Shown one piece after another: positions 11,063 to 21,426 of a stretch of DNA of 64,000 bases (its first letter is position 1; every line of letters begins with the position of its first letter). The notes under the pieces are model-generated. The model searched no databases. It worked only from the letters and a program-made list of their open reading frames with translations, and was not told where the DNA came from. A program made the position numbers and the translations under genes. Location of the stretch: positions 1,156,495 to 1,220,494 of the forward strand of contig MU006223.1 of the NCBI GenBank assembly GCA_010093685.1, in the 5' to 3' direction. Source of the DNA: Ophiobolus disseminans (taxonomy: Eukaryota > Ascomycota > Dothideomycetes > Pleosporales > Phaeosphaeriaceae).

Positions 11063-12110
11063 ATGACTCATCCAGCACCATGCAATCTAACAACTAGTGA
11101 CCTCTTCAAACTACACGGCCGCACCACTCTAAGTGTGAACTGTACCCGTTTTCCCATCGACTCGCTGATCAAATACAGTTTCTGGGGGTGCTGGAGCAGT
11201 CGGGTCTTGCGTCGGCCGATCCATACTAGAGAGCGGAGGTGATGTAGTCTTCCTTGATGTTTTGTCGACTCCTTCTGCGGATACATGGAGTGCGTCACGC
11301 TTCCTTTGGTTTCATCCAGATCATCGCTGAACCTGCTTAAAGAGACGATTGCAGATGTCGCACAACACAATGACACAAAGGCCATTTACCAACAACTAGA
11401 TGTCCAGAGCGAAGATAGCATCATCTCTGCACTCGACACTGTGCGCCCACAACTGCGCCGCCCCATTCGAGGGTTTGTATCTTGTGCAGCCATCTCAGGC
11501 GAGAGCGATGCCTGCGACTACCCAGCCGACGTCTTCCGTAGCATCCTTGATGTCAACATCTCTGGCACATTTCTTCTCGCGCGTGCCGTGGCAAACGAGA
11601 TGCACCGCACGAATGTCTCTGGCAGCATGGTTCTCATCGCCAGCATGAGCGGCCATGTTAGTAACAGAGGGATCAACACGTCAGCATACAATGCCTCCAA
11701 ATCTGCTGTTCATCAACTCGCTCGCTCTCTAGCTGCGGAGTGGGGTCATCCACAGAACACGTTTCCGGGGAGTACCGCTACAGCGACAAATCCAAACCCC
11801 TCAACTGAGCCGCGTTCTGTGTACCCACCGATCAGAGTCAACACGCTCAGTCCTGGACACATTGATACACCACTCAGTGAGGCTGCCAGGGTAAGAGGGC
11901 TAACGGATGAGTGGGCAAAGCAGAACATGCTGGGGAGGATCAGCCAGCCTGAAGAGTATCGTGCGAGCGTGTTATTCTTGTTAAGCGAGGGGTCAAGTTT
12001 CATGACTGGAGCGGTAAGTGAAAAACCTCAGTTATGGCGTGCTGCGGAACAAGTTAACTAAATGAACTTGACAGGATCTGAGGGTTGATGGTGGTCACTG
12101 TGCTTGGTAA
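11063..12110 (+). CDS. Short-chain dehydrogenase/reductase (SDR), four exons
   Basis: Exons are 11063..11132, 11179..11289, 11343..12013 and 12075..12110, giving 295 aa. Introns of 46, 53 and 61 nt all have consistent phase. The first splice creates the NAD(P)-binding glycine motif ISGGAGAVG (residues 24-32), which no single frame encodes. The catalytic YNASK (Tyr-x3-Lys) is followed by a roughly 25-residue Pro/Thr-rich insert before VNTLSPGHIDTPL, longer than usual there. The final short exon supplies the typical SDR ending (DLRVDGGHCAW). It is a classical SDR of the gluconate/sorbitol or 3-ketoacyl reductase type. The substrate is not predictable. Confidence 0.9.
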
Positions 12111-12521
12111 TTTTCGTGATATTATCCTACTTGGGTACGCGCATGGAAAATCTGAAAGCGAACCTAATGATAGGTTAGGCAAGAGGGAAATGTTTATATA
12201 CCTCTACCCCTGCTTTTTGAACTTGCGCTTGTAATTAGAGACCTCCTAATGTGAGGACGATATACTTGAATCCTTGCTCGGACTGAAAGCTATTTCTTAT
12301 GCATGTTAATTTTGATCACCTGCAGGCGCTTCTTTGAGAGTCAAATCCCTTCATTGATCAGGAGCAGACCAACAAGCTACTACACTTCCCACTTCCGATG
12401 ACCATTGTATAAATCAAGGAGAATGCGCATATTCTGCATCCTGTACAAGGTCTGCGTGGCGCGTAGTCTTGTGGCACGAGATCGAGATCGGCAGCAGCCC
12501 CACCGCAGCTCGAGCCGCGGC
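12111..12521. other. Left flank of the transposon, no gene seen
   Basis: AT-rich at first, then GC-rich next to the insertion site. Before the transposon arrived, this DNA lay directly upstream of the Zn2Cys6 gene, so it probably includes that gene's original promoter and 5' UTR. Confidence 0.45.
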
Positions 12522-12523
12522 TA

Positions 12524-12568
12524 CCGAGGTGCCCGGCGTGGCGATCAGCCCGGCGTGACGATCACCCC
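12524..12568 (+). repeat. Left terminal inverted repeat of the pogo element
   Basis: 45 bp starting CCGAGGTGCCCGG. It pairs with 14591-14635 with one mismatch at position 22 (T here, C in the partner). It contains two near-identical 17-bp units (GCCCGGCGTG-G/A-CGATCA) in tandem. Confidence 0.95.
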
Positions 12569-12699
12569 AACCACTACTCCGTAAATTCAACCTCGATAGT
12601 TGAGGCTATTGAGCCACGTACACAATCGCTATTATCGCAACAATTTATAGTGTTAAGCTCTATAGGTCTTTATTAATATATATAGCTATCTAAATTTTG

Positions 12700-14560
12700 C
12701 TAGGAGCTTAATTGCTCGGCCGTGTCGCGATTGCGATGGTGGTGGGCCTGCTTCAGCACCTGAGGCCTTACTACCACCCTCACGCTGCGTAGCTACTCTC
12801 TTTTGCAGACCTGCCTTAGTAGGTGCCTTAGGGCGTCCCCTCTTGCCTCTTTGGGCAATTTTTTAAGCTTGCTGGAGTCGTTGTTGAGTCCTACGAGCTG
12901 CCTGTTGTGAGGCTCAATCAGCAGCCTCACGAGCCTTCTCCTCCTGCCTCATCAATCGAGCTGCTGCTCTCGCTGCACGCCTTGCCTCAACTGTCTTAAG
13001 CTTCTCCTGTCTCTGCTCCTTACGTAGGCGAGCTGCCTCAGCTTTCTCCTGTTGTAGTTGCTCCTCCTCAAGCCCTTGTTGGTACTGGCAATCACGTGCC
13101 TCCTTCACCTTCCTTGGGGACCAGAATACAGCTCCACCGTGATACTCCTCCTCTGCCTTGCTTTCTACGCTGCCTCTCGTTAATGAGAGCCTCTTTGAGT
13201 CTCACGTTCTCATGCTCAGCTAGTACTAATCTGATTAATAGTTGGTGGATTGTTTAGTTGAGCTTTGAGAGCTTTCTCTAATCTCTATCAGCAACAGCGT
13301 GATTGACTAGCTGCCTGATCTTCCTCCAATCAGAGGTGCTCAAGGCTGAGGTGTCGCTATCGCTTGAGCTGCCCTGTATAGGTTGGCTATTGAATCTCTT
13401 AAGTATTACCTCTGGCTAGAGAGGTGAGAGGCCAGTTGCCTTAAAGGCCTTGAGTATAGTCTGCTCCTTAAACAAGGCCTCCCAGGCAGCTATAAACATG
13501 GGATAGAAGTCTCTCTTGCTCATCAAAGTGAGCCCTTGGCCCCTCTCCATAAAGGCCGCTACCTGGCCTGAGTAGGCAGATGAGAGGCGCTTGAGCATAA
13601 CGGCGTCGAGCAGCTGGAGCGTGTGGGTTGAGTGAGGAGGATAGATTGCGAGGAGAATTCAATTGCGATTGCAGTACTCGATGAAATCCATCTTAAGGTG
13701 AGATCCATAGCCATCAAGGATAAGTAGTCAATAGCTCCGCCCAGCCTTTGGCTTTGTAGAGCAATCAAACACTTGTTTGAGCCAGGCTAGGCTTATATCA
13801 TTATTCGTCCATCCTGAGGGTTACGAGGCAAAGTAAGCTCGGTGATTGTCGGGATCGAACGCCTGCAGTCACGAGTCCTGGAGTGAGCCTAGGGCTGATT
13901 GATATATAAGGCTTGGCTCAAGGCGAGATGCATCAGCGCATATACAGGCCAGCAGCGTTATCCATTCTCGATTGCCACCCTGGATGTGAGCCTTGATCTT
14001 CCCCTCCTCATACAATCTCCTGCTGAACACCCGCTTTGAGCAAGTAAGTACTCCTAGCATAAAGCCCTTCTCATCCATATTGTACATATTGCGAGGCTCT
14101 ATATTGTATTGGCTGAGCTTACTGCGTAGGAGCTCGAAGTAGAGGCTGTACTTTGACTGAGAATCGGCCTGGTGGCGCGAACGATCGATCCCAGTTGCCC
14201 AGCGTGAGATGAGATCAACCTAGTGTCGCTCAATATATCGATCAACTCAGCCTTTTCCAAGCTCTTTTTTCGCAATATCTGAGGCAAAGCGTCGTATCAT
14301 AGGCCGTGAGGGAGGTAGGCCTTGCCTTGTGAGGCGCTCAATATAGCGTAGGAGCTCCTGCTCTTGCTGGGGGTGGAGAGCCTGTTGATTTGCTGCCTTG
14401 GTGTTGCATGAGGTTGAGACGCCTTGGTGTCTTCGTGCAAGCGTTATACGGTTACAACCATTTTTCTTAGCAAATTGCACGTAGCTAGAAGACTTTCCTG
14501 GCTCTATCTATTCTAAAGCTGCAAGCGCAGCCTCAATTGGGGTCACATTAGTTGAGATAT
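12700..14560 (-). pseudogene. Degraded pogo/Fot1-like transposase
   Basis: Reading leftwards from about 14550, one minus-strand frame carries an HTH/CENP-B-like start (FAKKNGCNRITLARRHQGVS; QQEQELLRYIERL), then the DDE-domain start NMDEKGFMLGVL with SKRVFSRRLYEEGKIKAHIQ, the REWITLLACICADASRLEP segment, and SKRDFYPMF ... FKATGLSPL. A Lys/Arg/Gln-rich coiled tail (ARLRKEQRQEKLK) is in a second frame near 12914-13108. The frame is broken by TGA or TAG codons where the family usually has Trp or Gln, and by at least one frameshift near 13110-13190. The stops fit CpA-to-TpA changes, as expected from repeat-induced point mutation. The element cannot make its own transposase. Confidence 0.9.
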
Positions 14561-14590
14561 CGTGTGCTGAAGAATAAGTGTTGTCATGAG

Positions 14591-14635
14591 GGGGTGATCG
14601 TCACGCCGGGCTGGTCGCCACGCCGGGCACCTCGG
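14591..14635 (-). repeat. Right terminal inverted repeat of the pogo element
   Basis: Reverse complement of the left repeat with one mismatch. It ends at the TA duplicate 14636-14637, 27 bp before the ATG of the adjacent transcription factor gene. Confidence 0.95.
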
Positions 14636-14664
14636 TAGGAGTCTCCACAACAACAACATTCGCT

Positions 14665-17078
14665 ATGCGCGATCTAGCACCGCGTCCACCAGGAGCTCCT
14701 GGTCCGATTTCTGAGCCTCCCACTCCAACTCGCCATGGAAAGGTTGCAGTTGCGTGCGGCACATGTCGAGTGAGGCGGACCAAGGTTCGTATGCCCCGCC
14801 TGTTCGTGGCGTCGCCACCCGTCTCTTGATCACAAAATCCATAGATGTATGGAGGCTAACGCAACGCCAGTGCGATGGAGTGAAGCCAACATGCCGAGCG
14901 TGTATCACGCGGACTTCTAAATGCGAGTGGCCAGCATCCATGGGCCAACAGCTTGCCCAGGAGCAGAAGCAGATGATACATGACTTAAAAAACGACAAGA
15001 GCGCACTGTATGAGGTTTTATGGTATCTGCAAACGACGAATCCGGAGTCCGCAGGGGAATTATTGGACCAGTTGCGTTCCAAGCCGCTTAACGATGTCGG
15101 GGCTATTGTGCAGCATTTTGCTCAGTATCGCCACAAGCCTCCAGACAACGCCATTACGAGTAGCGATATGTCAGTCGTTTCTCGAGACCCAACTCCAGTA
15201 ACACCGAACACACCCGAATTCAAGCCTCTGTCGCGGGTGCTCAATGTCCGAGGGGGGGTGATCCAGCCAGACGACATGGCCACGCATACTGCTCGGCATG
15301 AAGGCGCAACAGCTTTTAGCCTCGATGGACCTCTTGAATGGTTCTTCAACTGCGTGGGAGCTCTTTTCTACATTATGAACCCGGACGAAGTTCGCCAGAA
15401 GGTTCAGCTCTTACAAGCATCTAGTGATGCCCGAACACCTCTTGGTGATCTAGTCACACCCAGAAAAGACCCGAGAACAGCAACGCTGGCAGCAGAATTG
15501 GCTGGAATGGCTTCAATCGGTATAGTCCATGCTAACCTCCATGACTCAACAGCTTCTCCGCCCATTGAGCTTGCTGATTACTTCTATGCGGTCGCTAAGA
15601 TGGGTCTTGATGCCGCCATACAGCACAACCCCGTCCGTGCTGTCAAGATTTGCGCTCTAGTGGCCATGTATAATATCGTGGTACATGCCACTATTTCTCT
15701 GGCCTATCTTGGTATGTAATCAGATTCCCGGTGATTGGGGAGGTCTGCTCACTGTTGCACAGACCTTGGCCTTAGTCTTGCTCGTAGATGCGGGATGGAT
15801 GCCCGCGAGTGCTCCCCACACCTCTCGTCGGCAGCGTTTGGTGATATGAGTCGAACTTACAGAACCTTAGTTCATTTACAATGGTATGAACACAAACAGG
15901 ACAGGTTTACACATACTCTTCAACTAATAACATAGTATAGTTGGTTGAGCGCCTCGCTCGATTACGTGCCGGATGCCCTTGGGTCCGCTACCCTAGCAGC
16001 AGTGGAACATGAAGAAGCTCCTCCTAATGATATGATAATGCGCGAATGCGTCAAGGTCTCCATCATCAAGGCCTTGATGCTGCACCAGATTCCCAATACG
16101 TCCCCAGTCCCTGAGGCGAAGGTTGCCGACTTTCGCATTCAATTATCAACGTTTCACTCGCAGCTTGCGGACTGGATGAGCCTTGGCCAGTTACTGTCAA
16201 ACGATCCTGACAGCCTTCATTATCAGTTTCAACCTATCATCTTTTACATCCACATGTTCTACTTGTCAGCCATGATGCTACTCTCTCGCCGTCTGGTGAT
16301 TGCTTATGTTTCCCAGAATGCAACTGGAAAAGTCATGCTTCCCCCTGAGGCCCGTTTGGCCATCCAAGAAGGTTTTGCGGCAGCGCAAACCAACGCGAGA
16401 GTCATGGATCTGATGTTGTCAGAAGGGAAGGTGGTGCAAGTATGTTGGCTCTGCATGTAAGTATAAAATCACCGCATAATGTAGCGGGACTGACTTGCTA
16501 TGCTTAGTTTTACATCGTACACCGCCGGAGTGATGGTCGCGTATGGTGCGGTACAGAAGGCGAACCACGGCCTATCTTTCGATAGCGACATGGAGTTACT
16601 TGACAAGTGCATCAGGGTGCTGTCTTATTGCGCACTCAAAGACGCAATGGCAGGCAGATTCCGAGACCTCCTCAACTGTCAGCTCAATGCTCTTCAAGAG
16701 GCACACAGCGCGGAGCGAAATGCGCATAAAAACTCTGCATCAAAGGAGGCTGCCCCAGTCGACATTCTCTTTACTTTCGACTCCGAGCCGTCCACACTCC
16801 ACACCGCAGCTCGAGGACTGCTCAACCTCATTCAGCGACCATTCAGCGGCATGGCCAATATACCCACACAAACAACCTTGTCGAACCGAGCGGAGACCAC
16901 GGCGGGTGCACACCTTGAGTGGGAATACGAACTTAGAGGTAGTGAGTGTGCAGACACTACGAGAGAGCCTGCAGAAACGTATGGTGTTAATGTCGAAGCT
17001 GGTGTACCTATGGATCATTCGATGTCGCAGCCGCATGAAGGTGCTTGGACGACCTGGACACCTCTAATTGGAATTTAG
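14665..17078 (+). CDS. Zn2Cys6 (fungal C6) transcription factor
   Basis: Exons are 14665..14784, 14871..15711, 15763..15883, 15941..16456 and 16508..17078, giving 722 aa, with introns of 86, 51, 57 and 51 nt in phase. The first intron splits the binuclear zinc cluster: CGTCRVRRTK joins CDGVKPTCRACITRTSKC to give C-x2-C-x6-C-x6-C-x2-C-x6-C at residues 31-58. A short coiled segment follows (LAQEQKQMIHDLKND). The remainder is helical and compatible with a fungal-specific transcription factor domain (e.g. RTYRTLVHLQCWLSASLDY near the exon 3/4 junction). It is a nuclear DNA-binding regulator, and its target genes are unknown. A dead transposon sits 27 bp upstream of the ATG, so expression may be altered. 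A start farther upstream, separated by the insertion, cannot be excluded. Confidence 0.9.
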
Positions 17079-17141
17079 CTATAACTATGTATTAAGTAGT
17101 ACTTAAATATTTCTCTATAGTTTATCTTTTCTTGCGTTAAT

Positions 17142-18506
17142 TTAGCTACTGCTTGGTTTTCTTCTCGCTATCCAGAATGCTGGTCTGTAGCTACTCTGCA
17201 GCATGCTTCTTGGGTTTGACATGTACCCTGATTCAAACGCATTAAACTTTTGCGTGATGATCACAAAGCCAAGATGTTCTACCAGCGCTATCACTTCGTT
17301 GTTGGTGAGCTCTACAGAGCCTGGATCGCTAATGCCCGCGTCAACGACGTCCCTCCTCCCTCGGCTCTTGTCTTCTCTTTCATCGTCTTCCTTACGGGAG
17401 ATATGATGCCATAGCAGTGGCCCCAGATTGATCCATATGCCGTCCGGTTTGAGACAGTTTCGAACGGTTTCGATGTAACGAATGACGTTTGGTGCCGTAT
17501 CGATGAAGAACACCGTCGCCACAGCATCGAATTCATGTTTGTGCTCATGTTGACTATATAGCACACAGAAATCGCCTGTGGCCATGCTCATGCGCTCGTG
17601 CGCGGGCACCTTGGACCCAATAGCATCAGCAAGCTCACTGCTTGGATGTACGTCCGGTATCTGGAACTCTTGGAACTGATCGGTGCGAGACAGGTGGTTC
17701 GAGCAGCTGAGTGCGAAAGGCGCGATCTTGAACTGGCCAACATTTTCGGTATGGTTGAGAATCAATGAACTTGCCATCAGTTCATGGTATGAGATCTCGT
17801 TGCCTTCGACACTGAAACCAGCACGACAGATGTCAAAGACCAGACGTCCCAGTCCGGCGCCTGGCGCTAGTACATGCACTGCAGATCGATCCAATCCAGG
17901 ATCTGCTTCTTTTCGCATATCGAACTCATGTTGCAAGGCTACCAGGACAGGCTCAAAGCATTTTGATCGCTCTACTGCACCTTCAGCGCTCCATTCGCGG
18001 TAGAACTGGTTGATGCAGCTACGTGCCTTCTCCATGTCATTTTGCGAGGTCTGCACCTTCATGTTGTCCATTATGATGGAATAGGTACGGAAGTCGTCGT
18101 CAGCATACTTTTTCGGAACAACTGACGCCACCCAGTCACTATCCAGAGTAGGTGCTAGGAACGCTCTGAAGCCGGCTTTGAATATGGCTTCGGCTAGCTC
18201 AGCATTGCAGTCGATGAGATCATCTAGCTTGGAGAACGAGTCCAAGACCGAGAATGGTGGCTTGGAGAGCAGCGTCCAATGTTCTTGTGGTAAGGAGTAG
18301 AAGGCTTGTCGCCGTACATGAGTACCATTGAAGTGGGCCAGGCGGCGATAGGACCTGCAAATATGGTTAGCACGTGTTGCGACTGTGTAGACGAAGAGTC
18401 GATTTTGGAGATCTTACCTAAACGAGTCCAGAACTGAAAGGAGATGTCGCTGTTCCTCAGGGTCCGACATAGGATCGAACTCGCCCTCCCATTCCATTTC
18501 AGTCAT
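17142..18506 (-). CDS. Carnosine N-methyltransferase-like (N2227 family)
   Basis: Exons are 18506..18418 and 18354..17142 (63-nt intron, GTAAGA ... GCTAACC ... GCAG), giving 433 aa. The joined N-terminus (MTEMEWEGEFDP ... LLSVLDSFRSYRRLAHFNGT) matches the usual helical start of the family. The SAM-binding glycine loop VLAPGAGLGRL lies at about 191-201, followed by GNEISYHELMASSLILN and the FDAVATVFFIDTAPN ... LKPDGIWINLGPLLWH block that defines N2227 methyltransferases. The animal homologue methylates carnosine to anserine. Fungi are not known for carnosine, so the natural substrate here is open (His-containing peptides or protein histidine are plausible). Probably cytosolic or nuclear. It ends 63 bp from the convergent Zn2Cys6 gene. 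Confidence 0.92.
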
Positions 18507-18800
18507 CTTGACCGTCGCAGGGTTGTATGCTTGTCCAAAGTGGCACAAGGAGTTGCTTTGGAGCGAGGGCGGCCGAACCTGATTGTCCCGGCCAACGATC
18601 AAGATCAGACCGAGGCAGGTGCCGCGCGATAGATCTGTTAGGTTGATATGACGAGTGAGTGCGAAGTCTGATTTCGCAGTGGAGAGGTTGTGGCGCAGGT
18701 AAGTTAGTCCGATTTTGCGCCGAGTTGGGTGAAGCGTCGCGAACTTGCCCCGCTCCCTTCACGGTCTTCCATCAGGCTCAACACAACCCCCCAGCGCGCA

Positions 18801-19336
18801 ATGGCGACCACACTGACAAGTGGCAACGCGTCGCACGCGCCCATTGAGGTCTCGTTCCCTCTACCGAGAGCGCCGCACACGAATATGCACATCCAGCTCA
18901 CGGATAATGGCCCAAATTTGCTGCTGTTCCTCACCACTTCGTCGCTAGAGTCGGCATCTTCTTCAGCACTAGGATCGTTTGTATACGCTATGCCCAATGT
19001 AAGTTCCTCGTACACTGTAAAGGCCGCGTCTTTGCCTGTCAAAAACTTTGCATACTACACGCTTGGTAGGACTCCGCTAACGAACATGTATAGAGAACTT
19101 CGCCATCTGAGACCCTTAGTACACCACTCTTCACCCATGGAAGCACGCTAGACTTCACCACAAGGCTGTCCAAAGTCCTCGCGCGTAAGACGGGCAAGCC
19201 GGTATACGTCGGCAATTCCATAAGCTTTGCTAGTGCTGGTATGGGCGGTACGGTTGAGGAAGAGATGGAGGGCTTTCGAAGAGTTGTAGAGGTTGTCACG
19301 GGCCTGTTGGAGAAAGAAGAGAGTGTCACAACATGA
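18801..19336 (+). CDS. Proteasome assembly chaperone 4-like (Pac4/Poc4)
   Basis: Exons are 18801..18998 and 19094..19336 (95-nt intron with CCGCTAAC and TATAG), giving 146 aa. The pattern APIEVSFPLPRAPHTNMHIQLTDNGPNLLLFLTTS near the start and KPVYVGNSISFASAGMGG near the end fits the small Pac4-type chaperones that pair with Pac3 to help assemble the proteasome alpha ring in the cytosol. Family members are short, beta-rich and poorly conserved, so the call rests on overall layout and length. The ATG is 294 bp from the divergent methyltransferase start. Confidence 0.75.
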
Positions 19337-20283
19337 AAGACGAATTGAGCACAGTATGGAACTGCTCGCATGAGGCCCAAGATCTACTGTGAGAACACTG
19401 GAATCCGATACTAGTCGCGCCGCGCGTGGATTGTCGTGGGCATCGAACTACGAGGGTCGAGTCTCGTATATAACGATTGGCGCTCGGCAGGTCTTATGGT
19501 CGTTGTAGAGCCCAGTAAGTGCATAGCATCGCCATATGACATTCTAGAAGTCGACACCGCGCTCAAGGGACCTGACTAGTGCATAATGAATTATGACTAG
19601 AAATGACAGAGACCATATCACGACGACACGTGGCGGTTCTCGCTCCGGATCACGTTACGGTAGTGTTGCGCCGCTCCAGGCGCAACGGTAACGGTCACGA
19701 ATAACTCGAGACTGCTTGCCCTGGTTCCTGGACGAACAAGAAGCTTAGCCGATCCACTTTCTTCATGATCATCTGAAGTCTTGCTTGCAGGTTTACATCA
19801 TTCAAGTGAAATATACATGTTCGCGTTGCGTTGTGGTTGTGTTGTAGCGGTACAGAGAGTATGTGGGCTACAACCGCTCTAACTGCGCGATGACTTGATG
19901 GCAGGCGTGATCCTTACCTAATCTTAGTCTCACTACATCACGACTCCCCGCGTCATAGTTTTCGGTATGCATAGGGCTCTTATCGCCCTCAGCGACAGTA
20001 CGGTGTCCGACTTACGTTAGATGTTCCTTCACTCTGCCGTTGTCAATGCACAATCCCCCCTTCCTAGAACGGCAATCATCCTAGATGCACGCTGACGCTC
20101 AGCTGAGTGCTACGCGTCGGCTTGCATCAATTCAGTGGCAAAGCCCCAACACAACTTGGATAATATGACTCAGATTTTCTCTACATTACGACTATCATAG
20201 GCCGCACGCATGCGCCGAGTAACAGCTCTTGCGCCGCATGGCCATGTCTCATTGAGCACGGCCACGGCGGCTGAAATCAACTC
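19337..20283. other. Intergenic, no gene seen
   Basis: About 950 bp between convergent genes. No coding region, tRNA or repeat could be supported. Confidence 0.4.
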
Positions 20284-21426
20284 TTACTCTTGCGGATTGA
20301 TCAGCAATTTTCCTCTGACTTTGCCATCGAAGACATCCTGGTTCGCTTGCTGTAGAGCCGCAAGCCCGCCGTCGATCTTTGTGAACTTTACTGGCTCAAG
20401 GATGCCCTCCACCAATACCTCAGGCAGATACTTCTGATACCACCACTTCCTCCAGTCGCTGTATTCCTCCTTCTGTGCCGCTTGAGAGAACGCTGTGTAA
20501 ACGACTTCGATGTACGGAGGCAGCTCGATCCCACGTGGCAGTACACTTGCGAACCTGCCTCCATCAGGAAGTAAAGTCGATAACGCCTTCTGGGAATCTG
20601 CGTCACCGCTGGCTGTAAACATGTACTTATATGGGCCACTCTTGCGAAGATCTTCAACGACATCTGCCGATCTGTAATCGATCACCTGGGATGCACCAAG
20701 TCTCTTCTGTCGTTCAATGTCTCTTGGTGAGGCTGTGACCACTACTGTATACCCAACCTGGCGAATGTTAACGCTGACGACGTCTAGTCTACCTTGGCAC
20801 CATGAAGATGATGATGTTTCAGACTCACATGCTTCGCGTACTGGACTGCATATGAGCCCACAGCTCCGCCAGCTCCCCAGATCAGTACTTTCTCTTTCTT
20901 TTCACCACTACCTGGTACTTCCATTCCTAGGAAAACATGGAGTGCTGCGACCGCCGTTTGTAGAGGGAAGTCTACCAGCACTGCTTGCTCGAACGCTACG
21001 TCGCCAATCTCGCGCAATATCAGCAGTTGTTTGTAATGCTTCTACGCCATTGGGAAAATATACCTTCGCTATAGCACTGGTCTCGCAGATGACCAGTTGC
21101 TGCCAGGTCCCTTGCTTTGCATTTTTCTCTGAATCGACGTAGGCCTTTGTGTCAAACACGACTCTGTCGCCAACTTGGAATTGCGACACGCCTTCGCCCA
21201 GTTCTTCGATGATACCTGCACCACTCGTTCCAAGCACGGCTGGGTACTGTAGCGATGCTGCGGGACCGTATCCAGCCACCAACATCTTCGCGTCGAGCGG
21301 CTGAAGGGCGACCGCATGGTTCCTGATCAGGGCTTCTCCTGGTGCAGGATGATTAACGCCAACATCCTTCACCTCCAATTTCTCACCGGGTCCAGGGAAA
21401 ACGGCAGCACGGTTTATAGTAGCCAT
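20284..21426 (-). CDS. Medium-chain dehydrogenase/reductase (zinc-independent, enoyl reductase-like)
   Basis: Exons are 21426..21064, 21008..20829 and 20757..20284, giving 338 aa. The 55-nt and 71-nt introns are in phase. The first splice joins TSAIAK to IGDVAFEQAVLVDFPLQTA, the normal sequence order of the family. The N-terminal GroES-like fold (PGEALIRNHAVALQPLDAKM ... GTSGAGIIEELGEGV ... VGDRVVF) is followed by a Rossmann domain with WGAGGAVGSYAVQYAK. The usual structural-zinc cysteines are absent. Such proteins are NADPH-dependent enoyl or quinone reductases, and many stand near secondary-metabolite genes, but none is recognised nearby. Probably cytosolic. Confidence 0.92.

Larger units (their letters stand above)
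12522..14637 (-). mobile_element. pogo/Fot1-type (Tc1/mariner) DNA transposon, complete but inactive
   Basis: The element spans 12524-14635 (2112 bp) and is flanked by a TA target duplication at 12522-12523 and 14636-14637. Its terminal inverted repeats are 45 bp with one mismatch. The minus-strand internal region encodes a pogo-like transposase interrupted by several stop codons. Length, TA duplication and transposase type fit the Fot1/pogo group of ascomycetes. It inserted between a promoter region and the Zn2Cys6 gene that starts at 14665. Confidence 0.93.

Noticed and set aside
19420..19460. Possible tRNA T-arm-like hairpin (ACGAG ... CTCGT)
   Set aside because: Loop lacks the TTC core and no acceptor, D-arm or anticodon arm could be folded around it.
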